DNA of 64,000 bases from Paenibacillus sp. PCH8 (GTDB lineage: Bacteria > Bacillota > Bacilli > Paenibacillales > Paenibacillaceae). Positions 1 to 7,631 of the stretch are shown piece by piece (within the stretch, counting starts at the first letter, position 1; each line of letters opens with the position of its first letter). The stretch spans positions 806,001 to 870,000 of the forward strand of contig NZ_PKQK01000003.1 in assembly GCF_002968835.1 (NCBI RefSeq), written 5' to 3'. Position numbers and translations under genes: made by a program. The notes beneath the pieces were generated by a model. It ran no database searches. It was not told where the DNA came from and worked only from the letters and a program-made list of their open reading frames with translations.

Positions 1-122
1 ATGTAATCCAGCCCCACAAAGATGGTCACTGCGATAAAAAGGTGATCAATCCCTCCTACTAAATACACTACGGCCGATAGCAGCCAGCCAAACAAAACCA
101 TAAAAACGGTGTCTCTGTGCAT
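1..122 (-). CDS. Phage-holin-like small membrane protein (partial)
   Basis: About 40 codons of a gene that runs off the left edge. The start ATG at 122 is preceded by a GGGGGAG ribosome binding site. The visible protein begins MHRDTVFMVLFGWLLSAVVY, and continues with a hydrophobic helix, a short GGIDH turn and a second helix ending GLDY. This pattern (helix, small loop, helix ending in LDY) resembles the phage_holin_4 / toxin-secretion holin family, which in Paenibacillus often occurs as a lone chromosomal gene. Family assignment is by pattern only. It is transcribed in the same direction as ytfJ, but a terminator at 238-273 separates the two. Confidence 0.5.
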   Translation of the reverse strand, partial: MHRDTVFMVLFGWLLSAVVYLVGGIDHLFIAVTIFVGLDY

Positions 123-237
123 TAACGCTCCCCCTTCAATAACCTATTTCATGTCTAGGTTAGGCGGATTACAGACATAAGTCTCATTCCATACGGTTAC
201 CTTCCAAAAAACGCTCACCGATCGCTTTGCAAACAGC

Positions 238-273
238 AAAAATCCCTCTCGCATGTAAGCGGGAGGGATTATC
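238..273 (-). terminator. Intrinsic terminator after ytfJ
   Basis: On the minus strand a GC-rich stem (AATCCCTC.CGC / GCG.GAGGGATT) with a six-base loop is followed by a run of T. It lies directly downstream of the ytfJ stop codon. Confidence 0.85.
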
Positions 274-283
274 GTGTAATGAT

Positions 284-766
284 TCAGCTATATGTTGAAT
301 GATCTGGTGTAACAGGCACTTCTGTCGAATTTTTTTCGGTAGTATTACGTTGGAACATGCCCTGTATTCTATCCAGAACATAAGGTGTGGAATCAATGAG
401 TTTTTCGAACAAATGTGTGGAATTATCGAGTGGTACGATGTGTACCCCCTGTTTCCCCACAACCAGGAACGCAATTGGACGGATGGATACTCCACCGCCA
501 CTACCTCCACCGAAGGGTGAAGATACACTTGCGGAAGCATGCTCGCTTTTAGCCCCCGTAGTGGAACTTACCTCTTTGCTTTTTCCTTCATTGACGTTAA
601 AATCACTGCCGCCGGCAGCGAATCCGAATCCCACCTTACTGATCGGCAGAATCACGGTACCATCAGGTGTTTCGACTGCATCACCAACAATTGTATTGAC
701 ATCCACCATGGCCTTGATATTTTCCATTGCGGTTTGCATTAAGCCTTGAATTGGATGATCTGACAT
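284..766 (-). CDS. ytfJ: GerW family sporulation protein YtfJ
   Basis: A 160-residue protein of the YtfJ/GerW family (spore-associated, needed for germination in some bacilli; known from the family). The N-terminus MSDHPIQGLMQTAMENIKAM is typical, followed by the core TIVGDAVETPDGTVILPISKVGFGFAAGG and a Gly-rich GGGSGGGVSI stretch. I chose the ATG at 766 over the in-frame ATG at 787, because GGAGGG sits 7 bases upstream of 766. It lies just downstream of a DUF2953 gene (YtfI-like), the same pairing as in Bacillus, near scpAB. Expression in the forespore is inferred from the family. Confidence 0.9.
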   Translation of the reverse strand: MSDHPIQGLMQTAMENIKAMVDVNTIVGDAVETPDGTVILPISKVGFGFAAGGSDFNVNEGKSKEVSSTTGAKSEHASASVSSPFGGGSGGGVSIRPIAFLVVGKQGVHIVPLDNSTHLFEKLIDSTPYVLDRIQGMFQRNTTEKNSTEVPVTPDHSTYS

Positions 767-914
767 CTGAATTCCCTCCAGTTTCAATGTAAGCTAGGTT
801 TGATCTAACCATATCATCCCCAAATCAAGCAGGACTTATGTAACAAAAGCATTTTAACTACATACTGCGAACTCCACTCCCATTTCCCTTAAAACAGGCC
901 TCTGATGATGGGAT

Positions 915-1646
915 TTACAGTGTTGTCCCACTGAGCTTCTGCTTTTGCTTCTTCTTACGCCTGCGACGTTGCTCCTGGAGAAGCTTGAACCACATCCGCC
1001 ATCCACCCTCCACTTGCAGCACACGAGTCAATAGCGTGACTCCTGCAACCATTATAGCTATAACACGGATCTTCAGCCTACAGTCCAGTTCAGTTCGGAA
1101 TTCCATCTCGTCTGACCATACTGGCGTAACCTGAAGTACAGGTGTTTTCTCGAAACGAACCTGATAGGTGAGAAAACCAATAATGATCGACTTGATACTC
1201 CATATCCAGCCTGTCAGAACCGCCGTATACGCTGCATCTCCAATTCCAATATGAGTTGACCAGGACAATTGAGTCATGTGTACACGGGTGAGTGTTTGCT
1301 TGAGCCAGAGCTTCAGCGCATCCGTCGCCCTTAGCATAATGTTGACATCTTTGGCCCACTTTTTGACTTTACGTTTGTTTACCCGCTCGCTTCCCTGGGC
1401 TTCCCCTCTGGAATGATTCATGGATTGTTCCGTCTTGACCAGGAATCCTTCCTTCATATTGCGGAAAACAATACTGGGAATTTCATAGTTAATTCGCACC
1501 ATTCCATAGAGAAGACGAACATGGATATTGGCGTAATCATCACTTTTATGTTTACTGAATATAAAGTGAACATGAACATTTGAGATGAGGACTGCGGCAA
1601 TTAGCAATGCGAACAATACACCGATTCCTCCAAGCCAAATCCACAC
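915..1646 (-). CDS. ytfI: DUF2953 domain-containing membrane-anchored protein (YtfI-like)
   Basis: A 243-residue protein with one strong N-terminal membrane segment (IWLGGIGVLFALLIAAVLI), then a beta-rich region containing NVHVHFIFSKHKSDD, a basic Lys/Arg region around residue 90, and a very basic C-terminus (EQRRRRKKKQKQK). This is the DUF2953 architecture; its biochemical role is unknown, but it is usually the partner upstream of ytfJ, which suggests a sporulation role. The start is probably GTG at 1646: GGAGGT lies exactly 7 bases upstream. A TTG five codons earlier lies inside that ribosome binding site and is unlikely. Confidence 0.8.
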   Translation of the reverse strand: MWIWLGGIGVLFALLIAAVLISNVHVHFIFSKHKSDDYANIHVRLLYGMVRINYEIPSIVFRNMKEGFLVKTEQSMNHSRGEAQGSERVNKRKVKKWAKDVNIMLRATDALKLWLKQTLTRVHMTQLSWSTHIGIGDAAYTAVLTGWIWSIKSIIIGFLTYQVRFEKTPVLQVTPVWSDEMEFRTELDCRLKIRVIAIMVAGVTLLTRVLQVEGGWRMWFKLLQEQRRRRKKKQKQKLSGTTL

Positions 1647-1784
1647 AGGCCTTACCTCCAAGCCCTCAATTCTTTTCTCGTCTAGTATGGCACTCTATAT
1701 TGGAAATAATTCACGTCTGACCTAAAAATCCCATTTCCTATTTCGAAAAATATCCAACACTACGTTCATATAAAAGCAATGCAC

Positions 1785-1818
1785 AAAAAACCGACTCCAC
1801 GGATGGAGTCGGTTTTTA
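1785..1818 (-). terminator. Terminator after scpB
   Basis: Near-perfect stem ACCGACTCC/GGAGTCGGT with a short loop and T runs on both sides; on the minus strand it follows the scpB stop. It could act in both directions. Confidence 0.9.
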
Positions 1819-1830
1819 CCAATTTGTAAA

Positions 1831-2490
1831 TCAAACGGACGGATCATCTGTAAGATCTTCTTCTTGAACGGTAAGACTCGAATCTTCCGTCGTTTCTGCA
1901 CTTCCGAGATCCACTTGTTGCAGATCCAGTTTGTTGAACAACAGCTGTGTCTCTTCCTCCAGGTTTTCCGAATCTTCGAACAATCCCGGCTCCGGCAGGT
2001 CTTTAAGAGAAGCCAGGCCGAAGTAATCCAAAAATGACTTGGTCGTTCCGTATAGAATCGGGCGTCCTATCGCCTCAGCACGTCCCACTTCCTTGATCAG
2101 ATCCTTATTCACAAGCGTATGAATGGCTCGCTCCGACTTCACCCCACGGATCTCCTCAATCTCGACTCGTGTAATGGGCTGGCGGTAAGCCACGATGGCA
2201 AGCGTCTCCAGAGCAGCCTGGGATAAAGAGGTACGTGCGGGTGAGTATGCCAGTTTCTCAAAAAATACAGCGTGCTCAGGCAAGGTTCCTAACTGGACTA
2301 CACCAGCAATTTTCAGAATCTGTACCCCTCTGCCCTGCTGTGCAAATTCACGAATCATATCCTCAATCGTGTCTGTGACAAGCTCTACTCGCTGGTCCAC
2401 GATTTCGGCAATTTGTTTGATACTCAGACCTTCTTCTCCGGACAAAAACAGCAGGCCTTCAATAATCGACTTCAATTTCGGAAAATCCAT
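1831..2490 (-). CDS. scpB: Segregation and condensation protein B
   Basis: A 219-residue ScpB, the winged-helix subunit that with ScpA and SMC forms the bacterial condensin that organises the origin region. It has the expected MDFPKLKSIIEGLLFLSGEE start, the conserved QAALETLAIVAYRQPITRVE segment (second winged helix) and an acidic variable tail. The ATG at 2490 is preferred over the longer reading from 2556 because it matches the family N-terminus; a purine-rich AGAGGGG lies about 12 bases upstream. Its 5' end overlaps the 3' end of scpA by about 32 bases, implying translational coupling. Confidence 0.95.
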   Translation of the reverse strand: MDFPKLKSIIEGLLFLSGEEGLSIKQIAEIVDQRVELVTDTIEDMIREFAQQGRGVQILKIAGVVQLGTLPEHAVFFEKLAYSPARTSLSQAALETLAIVAYRQPITRVEIEEIRGVKSERAIHTLVNKDLIKEVGRAEAIGRPILYGTTKSFLDYFGLASLKDLPEPGLFEDSENLEEETQLLFNKLDLQQVDLGSAETTEDSSLTVQEEDLTDDPSV

Positions 2491-3259
2491 GATTCTTTGT
2501 TTCCCCTCTCCACTCCATAACAATATCCTCAAACATCCGCTCCTGATAACAGACAATCTGCTTCATCTTCATCAGTTCCAGCACCGCCAGAAAGGTCACG
2601 ACAATCTCATGGCGATAGATATGCTCATCCATTAATTTGGAGAATAACAGTCTGCCTCCCGGCCCCATACTTTCCAAAGCGCCGATGACATCCCGTATCC
2701 GGTCTTTAACCGATATTTCATCCCGTTTGATCCGGGTTACCGTTGTGCGCTTCTCTGCCTTGCGTAATGCCTTCTGAAAGGCTGCAATGAGATCAGAAGT
2801 ATGCAATCCCTCCACCGGGTTTGCTTGTGCTTCTACAGGCATGTAAGGGCGCAGATCCTCAGGCTCTTTGGAAAAAATAAGGCTTCGTTCCCACTCTCGT
2901 TCATGAAGATGACGCGCAATTCCCTTGTATTTGCGATATTCTATCAGACGCGCAATCAATTCTGCACGTGGATCATAATCTTCTTCTTCCATATAATCAT
3001 AATCCTCGAAATCCTCAATAACCGGTGGTTTAGGCAGTAAAAGTTTGCTCTTGATCGCCAGCAATGTTGCGGCCATGACCAGAAATTCACTCGTAATATC
3101 CAGTTCCAATTCCTGCATCGAATGCAGATACGCCATGTATTGATCGGTAATATCGCTGATGGGAATATCCTGGATATGAATTTCAGCCTTATCGATCAGA
3201 TGAAGCAGCAGATCCAAAGGCCCTTCAAAAGTCTCCAGTTTGTATGTAACTACCGTCAC
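2459..3259 (-). CDS. scpA: Segregation and condensation protein A
   Basis: A 266-residue kleisin subunit of the SMC-ScpAB complex. The N-terminal domain begins TYKLETFEGPLDLLLHLIDK and contains DITSEFLVMAATLLAIKSKL, the helices that bind the SMC neck; an acidic linker follows, and the C-terminal winged-helix domain includes VVTFLAVLELMKMKQI. A GTG at 3259 is chosen as start because GGAGG lies 9 bases upstream; the longer in-frame ATG at 3289 has no good ribosome binding site. It is the first gene of scpA-scpB, downstream of ribH, with a hairpin terminator in between. Confidence 0.95.
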   Translation of the reverse strand: MTVVTYKLETFEGPLDLLLHLIDKAEIHIQDIPISDITDQYMAYLHSMQELELDITSEFLVMAATLLAIKSKLLLPKPPVIEDFEDYDYMEEEDYDPRAELIARLIEYRKYKGIARHLHEREWERSLIFSKEPEDLRPYMPVEAQANPVEGLHTSDLIAAFQKALRKAEKRTTVTRIKRDEISVKDRIRDVIGALESMGPGGRLLFSKLMDEHIYRHEIVVTFLAVLELMKMKQIVCYQERMFEDIVMEWRGETKNHGFSEIEVDY

Positions 3260-3284
3260 TAGACGAATCCTCCCGCCAGAAAAA

Positions 3285-3356
3285 TACAAAACCCTGCTAA
3301 GCCGTCCGAATCCGGTCTCCCGTTTTCGTCTGCGCGTAGCAGGGCACTACTATTAA
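3285..3356 (-). terminator. Probable terminator of the riboflavin operon
   Basis: The minus strand carries CCCTGCTA ... TAGCAGGG (8-bp arms, about 45-base loop with possible inner pairing) followed by TTTTGTATTTTT. It lies between the ribH stop and the scpA start. Confidence 0.65.
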
Positions 3357-3363
3357 ATAAGCA

Positions 3364-3831
3364 CTATTTTAGCTGTTTCGTCAAGTTTGCCATCTCAATA
3401 GCCGCTGTAGCCGCATCCCAACCTTTGTTGCCCGCCTTGGTTCCGGCACGTTCAATGGCCTGTTCAATATTTTCAGTCGTCACCAGACCGAAGATCGTAG
3501 GCACACCTGTTTTCAGGTTAATAGCTGCTACCCCTTTTGCCATCTCATTGCACACATAATCGTAATGTGTCGTTGATCCACGAATGACCGTTCCCAAGGT
3601 GATCACCGCATCATACTTGCCGCTCTCCGCCATTTTCTGAGCAATCAGAGGGATTTCGAACGCACCTGGAACCCAGGCTACATCCACTTCATCATCCTGT
3701 ACACCGTGACGTTTGAATGCATCAAGCGCTGCACTAAGCAATTTGCTGGTGATGAATTCGTTGAAACGTCCCACAACAACTCCATATCTTGATCCTTCCG
3801 AAACTAAATGTCCTTCAAAAAAATTTGGCAT
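3364..3831 (-). CDS. ribH: 6,7-dimethyl-8-ribityllumazine synthase
   Basis: A 155-residue lumazine synthase, which condenses the ribulose-derived butanone phosphate with the ribitylaminopyrimidine to form lumazine. Visible motifs are RYGVVVGRFNEFITSKLL, VAWVPGAFEIP, VITLGTVIRGSTTHYDYVCN (substrate/phosphate loop with the catalytic His) and GVPTIFGLVTTENIEQAIERA. Length is normal. The start ATG has GGGAG 9 bases upstream. It is the last gene of the FMN-riboswitch-controlled ribD-ribE-ribBA-ribH operon. The product assembles into icosahedral shells in bacilli (family knowledge). Confidence 0.97.
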   Translation of the reverse strand: MPNFFEGHLVSEGSRYGVVVGRFNEFITSKLLSAALDAFKRHGVQDDEVDVAWVPGAFEIPLIAQKMAESGKYDAVITLGTVIRGSTTHYDYVCNEMAKGVAAINLKTGVPTIFGLVTTENIEQAIERAGTKAGNKGWDAATAAIEMANLTKQLK

Positions 3832-3863
3832 TCAAGTCATCTCCCTAACTGTATAATGTGCAT

Positions 3864-5096
3864 TTACTCTTCGTTCTGTTCGATATCATCAAACTTGAGC
3901 ATATGCCCGAGCTTCGCTTGTTTGGTATGAAGGTATACCGTATTGTCCTCGTTCTCCTCCATCTGAATCGGAACACGCTCTACGACTTCAAGACCATATC
4001 CTTCAAGGCCTTTGATCTTGCGAGGATTATTGGTTAACAATCGGATCTGGCGAACACCAAGATCTTTCAGAATTTGGGCGCCAATCCCGTAATCACGCAG
4101 GTCGGCAGCAAAACCCAGCTTCAGATTTGCATCCACTGTATCCAGACCTTCCTCTTGTAGCTTGTAAGCTTTGAGTTTGTTGATTAGACCAATGCCCCGG
4201 CCTTCCTGCCTCATATATAGAAGCACACCATTGCCTTCCTCATGAATCTGTTTGAGTGCCGCATCAAACTGTGGACCACAGTCGCAACGATGGGAGTGGA
4301 ATACATCCCCTGTCAAACATTCCGAGTGTACACGCACCAGTACAGGTTTGGAACCATCAATCTCACCTTTGACCAAAGCCACATGCTCTTTGTGATCCAC
4401 AGCATTCGTGTAGGCCACGGCCTGAAACTCGCCAAAGTCCGTAGGCATGCGTACAGCTACTTCACGTTGAACCAGCTGCTCTTTTTCGTTACGGTAACGA
4501 ATCATGTCCTGAATACTGATCAGCTTCAGATCATGCTTGCGGGCAATCTCCTGCAGATCGGGAAGTCTGGCCATCGTACCATCTTCCTTAATCACTTCAC
4601 AGATGACGCCTGCCGGGTATGAACCGCACATGATGGCGAGATCTACAGCAGCTTCTGTATGTCCAGCACGCCGCAGCACCCCCCCGTCTTTTGCGATCAG
4701 TGGGAACATATGACCCGGCTTGCGGAAGTCTCCAGCTTTCGCTTCAGGATCAATCAGCCCTTTGACAGAGATGGAACGTTCATGTGCGGAGATACCTGTT
4801 GTCGTATCTTTGTGATCCACAGAAACCGTGAAGGCTGTTCCATGAAAATCCGTATTTTGCTGAACCATCGGTTTCAAGTTAAGTTCGTCTGCACGTTGTT
4901 GTGTGATTGGAACACAGACTAGACCGCGGCCTTCCGTAATCATGAAATTAATGACTTCAGGCGTAGCCTTTTCGGCCAAAGCGATAAAATCGCCTTCATT
5001 CTCCCGATCTTCATCATCCACAACAATGACGGGTTTACCACGCATGAGATCGTAAATGGCTTCTTCTATCGTGTCCAGAATGGATTGTTCTGACAT
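3864..5096 (-). CDS. ribBA: Bifunctional DHBP synthase / GTP cyclohydrolase II
   Basis: A 410-residue fusion supplying both substrates of lumazine synthase. Residues 1-200 form the 3,4-dihydroxy-2-butanone-4-phosphate synthase domain (VVDDEDRENEGDF, acidic Mg site; GHMFPLIAKDGGVLRRAGHTE). Residues about 205-400 form GTP cyclohydrolase II, with the zinc site HSECLTGDVFHSHRCDCG and the RQEGRGIGL loop. The start ATG has GGAGGT 6 bases upstream. It sits 32 bases upstream of ribH and follows ribE, the usual Bacillus order. Confidence 0.97.
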   Translation of the reverse strand: MSEQSILDTIEEAIYDLMRGKPVIVVDDEDRENEGDFIALAEKATPEVINFMITEGRGLVCVPITQQRADELNLKPMVQQNTDFHGTAFTVSVDHKDTTTGISAHERSISVKGLIDPEAKAGDFRKPGHMFPLIAKDGGVLRRAGHTEAAVDLAIMCGSYPAGVICEVIKEDGTMARLPDLQEIARKHDLKLISIQDMIRYRNEKEQLVQREVAVRMPTDFGEFQAVAYTNAVDHKEHVALVKGEIDGSKPVLVRVHSECLTGDVFHSHRCDCGPQFDAALKQIHEEGNGVLLYMRQEGRGIGLINKLKAYKLQEEGLDTVDANLKLGFAADLRDYGIGAQILKDLGVRQIRLLTNNPRKIKGLEGYGLEVVERVPIQMEENEDNTVYLHTKQAKLGHMLKFDDIEQNEE

Positions 5097-5128
5097 TGGT
5101 CCACCTCCAGTTTATTTCTTTTCTCTAT

Positions 5129-5797
5129 TTATGCAAATCCGTGATTGGCAAGATAATCTTCACTGATACTGCGCGGCTTTCCACCACCGGTCTCTTGATG
5201 CCCTCTTCCATAATGAAGCAGATGATCCACATATTTGCCCAAAATATCGCATTCGATATTGATGGTATCCCCCGTCTTTTTGACATTGAGTACGGTTTCG
5301 CCAATCGTATGAGGGATAATGGAAACGTTAAATGCTGTCTGCGAAGTATGAACAACGGTCAAGCTAATGCCATCCAGTGTAACCGAACCTTTGGGAATCA
5401 GATATTTGAACAACTGATGATCATCAGGCTTAATCTCAAATACAATGGCGTTCTGATCACGTGTTACACTGCCAATTACACCAGTACCATCGACATGCCC
5501 CTGCACAATATGTCCGCCAAAACGACCGCCTGATTGCATAGCTCGCTCCAGATTTACTTTACTGCCAGATTGCAGCTGACTGAGATTCGTATGGCGATAC
5601 GTTTCAGGCATCACATCGGCTGTAAAACCTCCGCCTTCGAGCGTTGTCGCAGTTAAGCATACCCCGTTCACCGCTACACTATCGCCAATCTTCAGATCGT
5701 CCATAATGGCGGAAGCTCCGATATTCAGGACCATTGCTTCGCCTTTCCGACCGATACGCCGGATCTGACCGACTTCTTCCACCAAACCGGTAAACAT
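5129..5797 (-). CDS. ribE: Riboflavin synthase (alpha subunit)
   Basis: A 222-residue riboflavin synthase that dismutates two lumazine molecules to riboflavin. Two homologous lumazine-binding domains are visible: MFTGLVEEVGQIRR with GDSVAVNGVCLTA in the first half, and GHIVQGHVDGTG with VTLDGISLTVV in the second. The ATG at 5797 is the family start; the in-frame ATG at 5839 would add 14 unconserved residues. A GGGAGG lies just upstream of 5797. Second gene of the rib operon. Confidence 0.96.
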   Translation of the reverse strand: MFTGLVEEVGQIRRIGRKGEAMVLNIGASAIMDDLKIGDSVAVNGVCLTATTLEGGGFTADVMPETYRHTNLSQLQSGSKVNLERAMQSGGRFGGHIVQGHVDGTGVIGSVTRDQNAIVFEIKPDDHQLFKYLIPKGSVTLDGISLTVVHTSQTAFNVSIIPHTIGETVLNVKKTGDTINIECDILGKYVDHLLHYGRGHQETGGGKPRSISEDYLANHGFA

Positions 5798-5854
5798 GCT
5801 ACCGCCTCCCTTACTTATTTCAGAGACCCCGTCTAACACTCGAGATCCACTTCT

Positions 5855-6958
5855 TTATTCAGGCCACACCGGAATACCACCAATGCTGATATTATCTCCA
5901 ACTTGTTCGATTTCCAGCTGATTCAATTGAATCGCCTGAGTCATGCGCTCCACACCTTCGAAGCGGAAGCTTCCAGGTGTATCATATCCGCCTACAATCT
6001 TAGGAGCGATAAACATGAGTAGTCGATCTATCAACCGTGCCTCGAGCATAGCTCCATTCAGGGTACCTCCACCTTCGAGCAAAATCGAACCAATCTCGCG
6101 ATCACCCAGCTTGCTCAGACCGCTTAGCAGATCCACACGTGGTCCAGGACCGCAACGTATGATCTCGACACCGTAGGCTTCCAGACGTTCAGCAGCTTCA
6201 GGACTGGCTTCATCTGTGGTGAGTACCCATGTTGGGGCAAGACCATCCTTGACCATTTTGGAACCTACAGGAAGACGTAACTTGGAATCCACAACGATGC
6301 GTACCGGACTGATTCCCTCCACTTGCAAACGGGTTGTAAGTTCTGGATTATCCGCAATCACCGTCTCCACGCCCACCATAATTCCCTGGTGCCGATGACG
6401 TAGGGCATGCACAATCTCACGAGCGGGCTCGTTGGAGATCCACTTACTGTCTCCGCTGCGGGTAGCAATCTTTCCATCCAGGGTAGAAGCTGTCTTCAGC
6501 GTTACGAAAGGGAGCCCCGTTGTTATAAATTTAATGAATTTTTCATTCATGCGTCTTCCACGCTCACGCAAAACGCCTACTTCAACTTCAATACCTTGTT
6601 GACGAAGCATGCTTATACCCCTGCCGGATACTTGCGGATTTGGATCTTCACAACATACCACGACACGTTTCACCTTTTCATGAATCAGGCGTTCACTGCA
6701 CGGTGGCGTCTTGCCATAATGACTGCAAGGTTCGAGTGTAACGTATACCGTACTGCCTTCTGCGTCGCTGCCTGCCATGTTGAGTGCATGTACCTCCGCA
6801 TGGCCGGTTCCGCGTTTCAAATGGCTTCCCAGGCCCACAATGCGCCCTTCTTTCACAACTACACATCCAACGACCGGATTAATTCCCGTCTGCCCCTGTG
6901 CTCGTTCCGCCATATCCAGTGCCAGTGCCATATAAAATTCATCATTGATCATTTCCAA
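5855..6958 (-). CDS. ribD: Bifunctional pyrimidine deaminase/reductase
   Basis: A 367-residue RibD catalysing the second and third steps of the pathway from GTP. The N-terminal cytidine-deaminase-like domain has the zinc ligands in GHAEVHAL and CSHYGKTPPC; the C-terminal reductase domain has PFVTLKTASTLDGKIATRSG and ILLEGGGTLNGAML (NADPH site). Start is uncertain: a TTG at 6958 has GGGGTG 7 bases upstream, while an ATG two codons later has 13-base spacing. First gene of the operon, directly behind the riboswitch terminator. Confidence 0.95.
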   Translation of the reverse strand: MEMINDEFYMALALDMAERAQGQTGINPVVGCVVVKEGRIVGLGSHLKRGTGHAEVHALNMAGSDAEGSTVYVTLEPCSHYGKTPPCSERLIHEKVKRVVVCCEDPNPQVSGRGISMLRQQGIEVEVGVLRERGRRMNEKFIKFITTGLPFVTLKTASTLDGKIATRSGDSKWISNEPAREIVHALRHRHQGIMVGVETVIADNPELTTRLQVEGISPVRIVVDSKLRLPVGSKMVKDGLAPTWVLTTDEASPEAAERLEAYGVEIIRCGPGPRVDLLSGLSKLGDREIGSILLEGGGTLNGAMLEARLIDRLLMFIAPKIVGGYDTPGSFRFEGVERMTQAIQLNQLEIEQVGDNISIGGIPVWPE

Positions 6959-6992
6959 ATCCGTTCACCCCGCGGTTTAAAGTCTTGATTAT

Positions 6993-7030
6993 GAAAAAAT
7001 CCCCGTCGAACAATCGTTCGATGGGGATGA
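6993..7030 (-). terminator. Riboswitch-controlled terminator upstream of ribD
   Basis: A strong hairpin (ATCCCC.TCGAAC / GTTCGA.GGGGAT, four-base loop) followed on the minus strand by TTTTTT, lying between the FMN aptamer and the ribD start. The position is that of a transcription-attenuating expression platform. GATGGG at the 3' side of the aptamer is complementary to CCCATC in the 5' arm, so an antiterminator is possible; that pairing is an inference. Confidence 0.85.
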
Positions 7031-7282
7031 TGAGAGACAAATGTCACCAGCAGGAGTAAAAATAAATTGATACAGCACGCCAACACTTTGCCCAAAACTT
7101 CATTTCAGGCAAGTGAAAATAGACACATACCTTAATGAACTACAATTACAGGTAAAGAGTTTATGTGGTGTGACTTATGTATGGAAATGACCGGGATAAC
7201 CCGGATCCCCCCTACACAGAACAACAATGATGACTGTGCAGCAATACTCCTGCTGAATGCAAACCCGTTAGGTCTGCACCTC

Positions 7283-7443
7283 TCCTTCTCCCATCCAGAC
7301 TATACTGTCGGTTCTGGAATTACACCAGATCAGCCATCTGCCACAGGCAGACAGGTCACGGACTTTGCATCAAGTGCTAGACATGTGTCCTTACACTTAC
7401 TGCATCACCGCCGGTAGGGAATCGCACCCTGCCCTGAAGGATT
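7283..7443 (-). promoter_or_regulatory. FMN riboswitch (RFN element)
   Basis: The minus strand carries the hallmark RFN segments in order: TTCAGGGCAGGGTG, then ATTCCCTACCGGCGGTGATG, then AAAGTCCGTGACC, and finally GGATGGGAGAAGGAG. P1 is closed by CCTTC (near 7440) and GAAGG (7284-7288). FMN binding is expected to favour the terminator at 6993-7030 and switch off ribDEBAH. About 250 bases separate the aptamer from that terminator, longer than usual. Confidence 0.95.
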
Positions 7444-7543
7444 GCTTTCGTTATTACTTGGATGTTAGCACTTTAATGCCAAAAAATCAATTGTTTTTTG
7501 TTCCTTTTTGTTACATACTAACTTTTAATAAGCTAAGATACAA

Positions 7544-7578
7544 CAAAAAAACCGTTCTCTCGTGGGAGATACGGTTTT
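7544..7578 (-). terminator. Terminator after the 437-aa hypothetical gene
   Basis: Stem AAAACCGT / ACGGTTTT with inner TCTC/GAGA pairing and TTTTTTT on the minus strand, about 55 bases after the stop at 7632. Confidence 0.8.
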
Positions 7579-7631
7579 CACGTGGATGCATTTCAATGAC
7601 ATTGTAACTTTCTAGAATCGTCCGTATGATT

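Larger units (their letters stand above)
6959..7631. other. Non-coding leader region of the rib operon
   Basis: This 673-base stretch holds no credible gene. It contains, reading on the minus strand, the terminator of the upstream 437-aa gene (7544-7578), the presumed rib promoter region, the FMN aptamer (7283-7443), about 250 bases of A/T-rich spacer and the attenuator (6993-7030). Short ORFs here are shadows of the structured RNA. Confidence 0.8.

Noticed and set aside
1..122. Left-edge holin as part of a prophage
   Set aside because: No other phage gene follows; neighbours are conserved chromosomal genes.
7163..7417. 84-codon plus-strand ORF in the rib leader
   Set aside because: It is the complement of the FMN aptamer.
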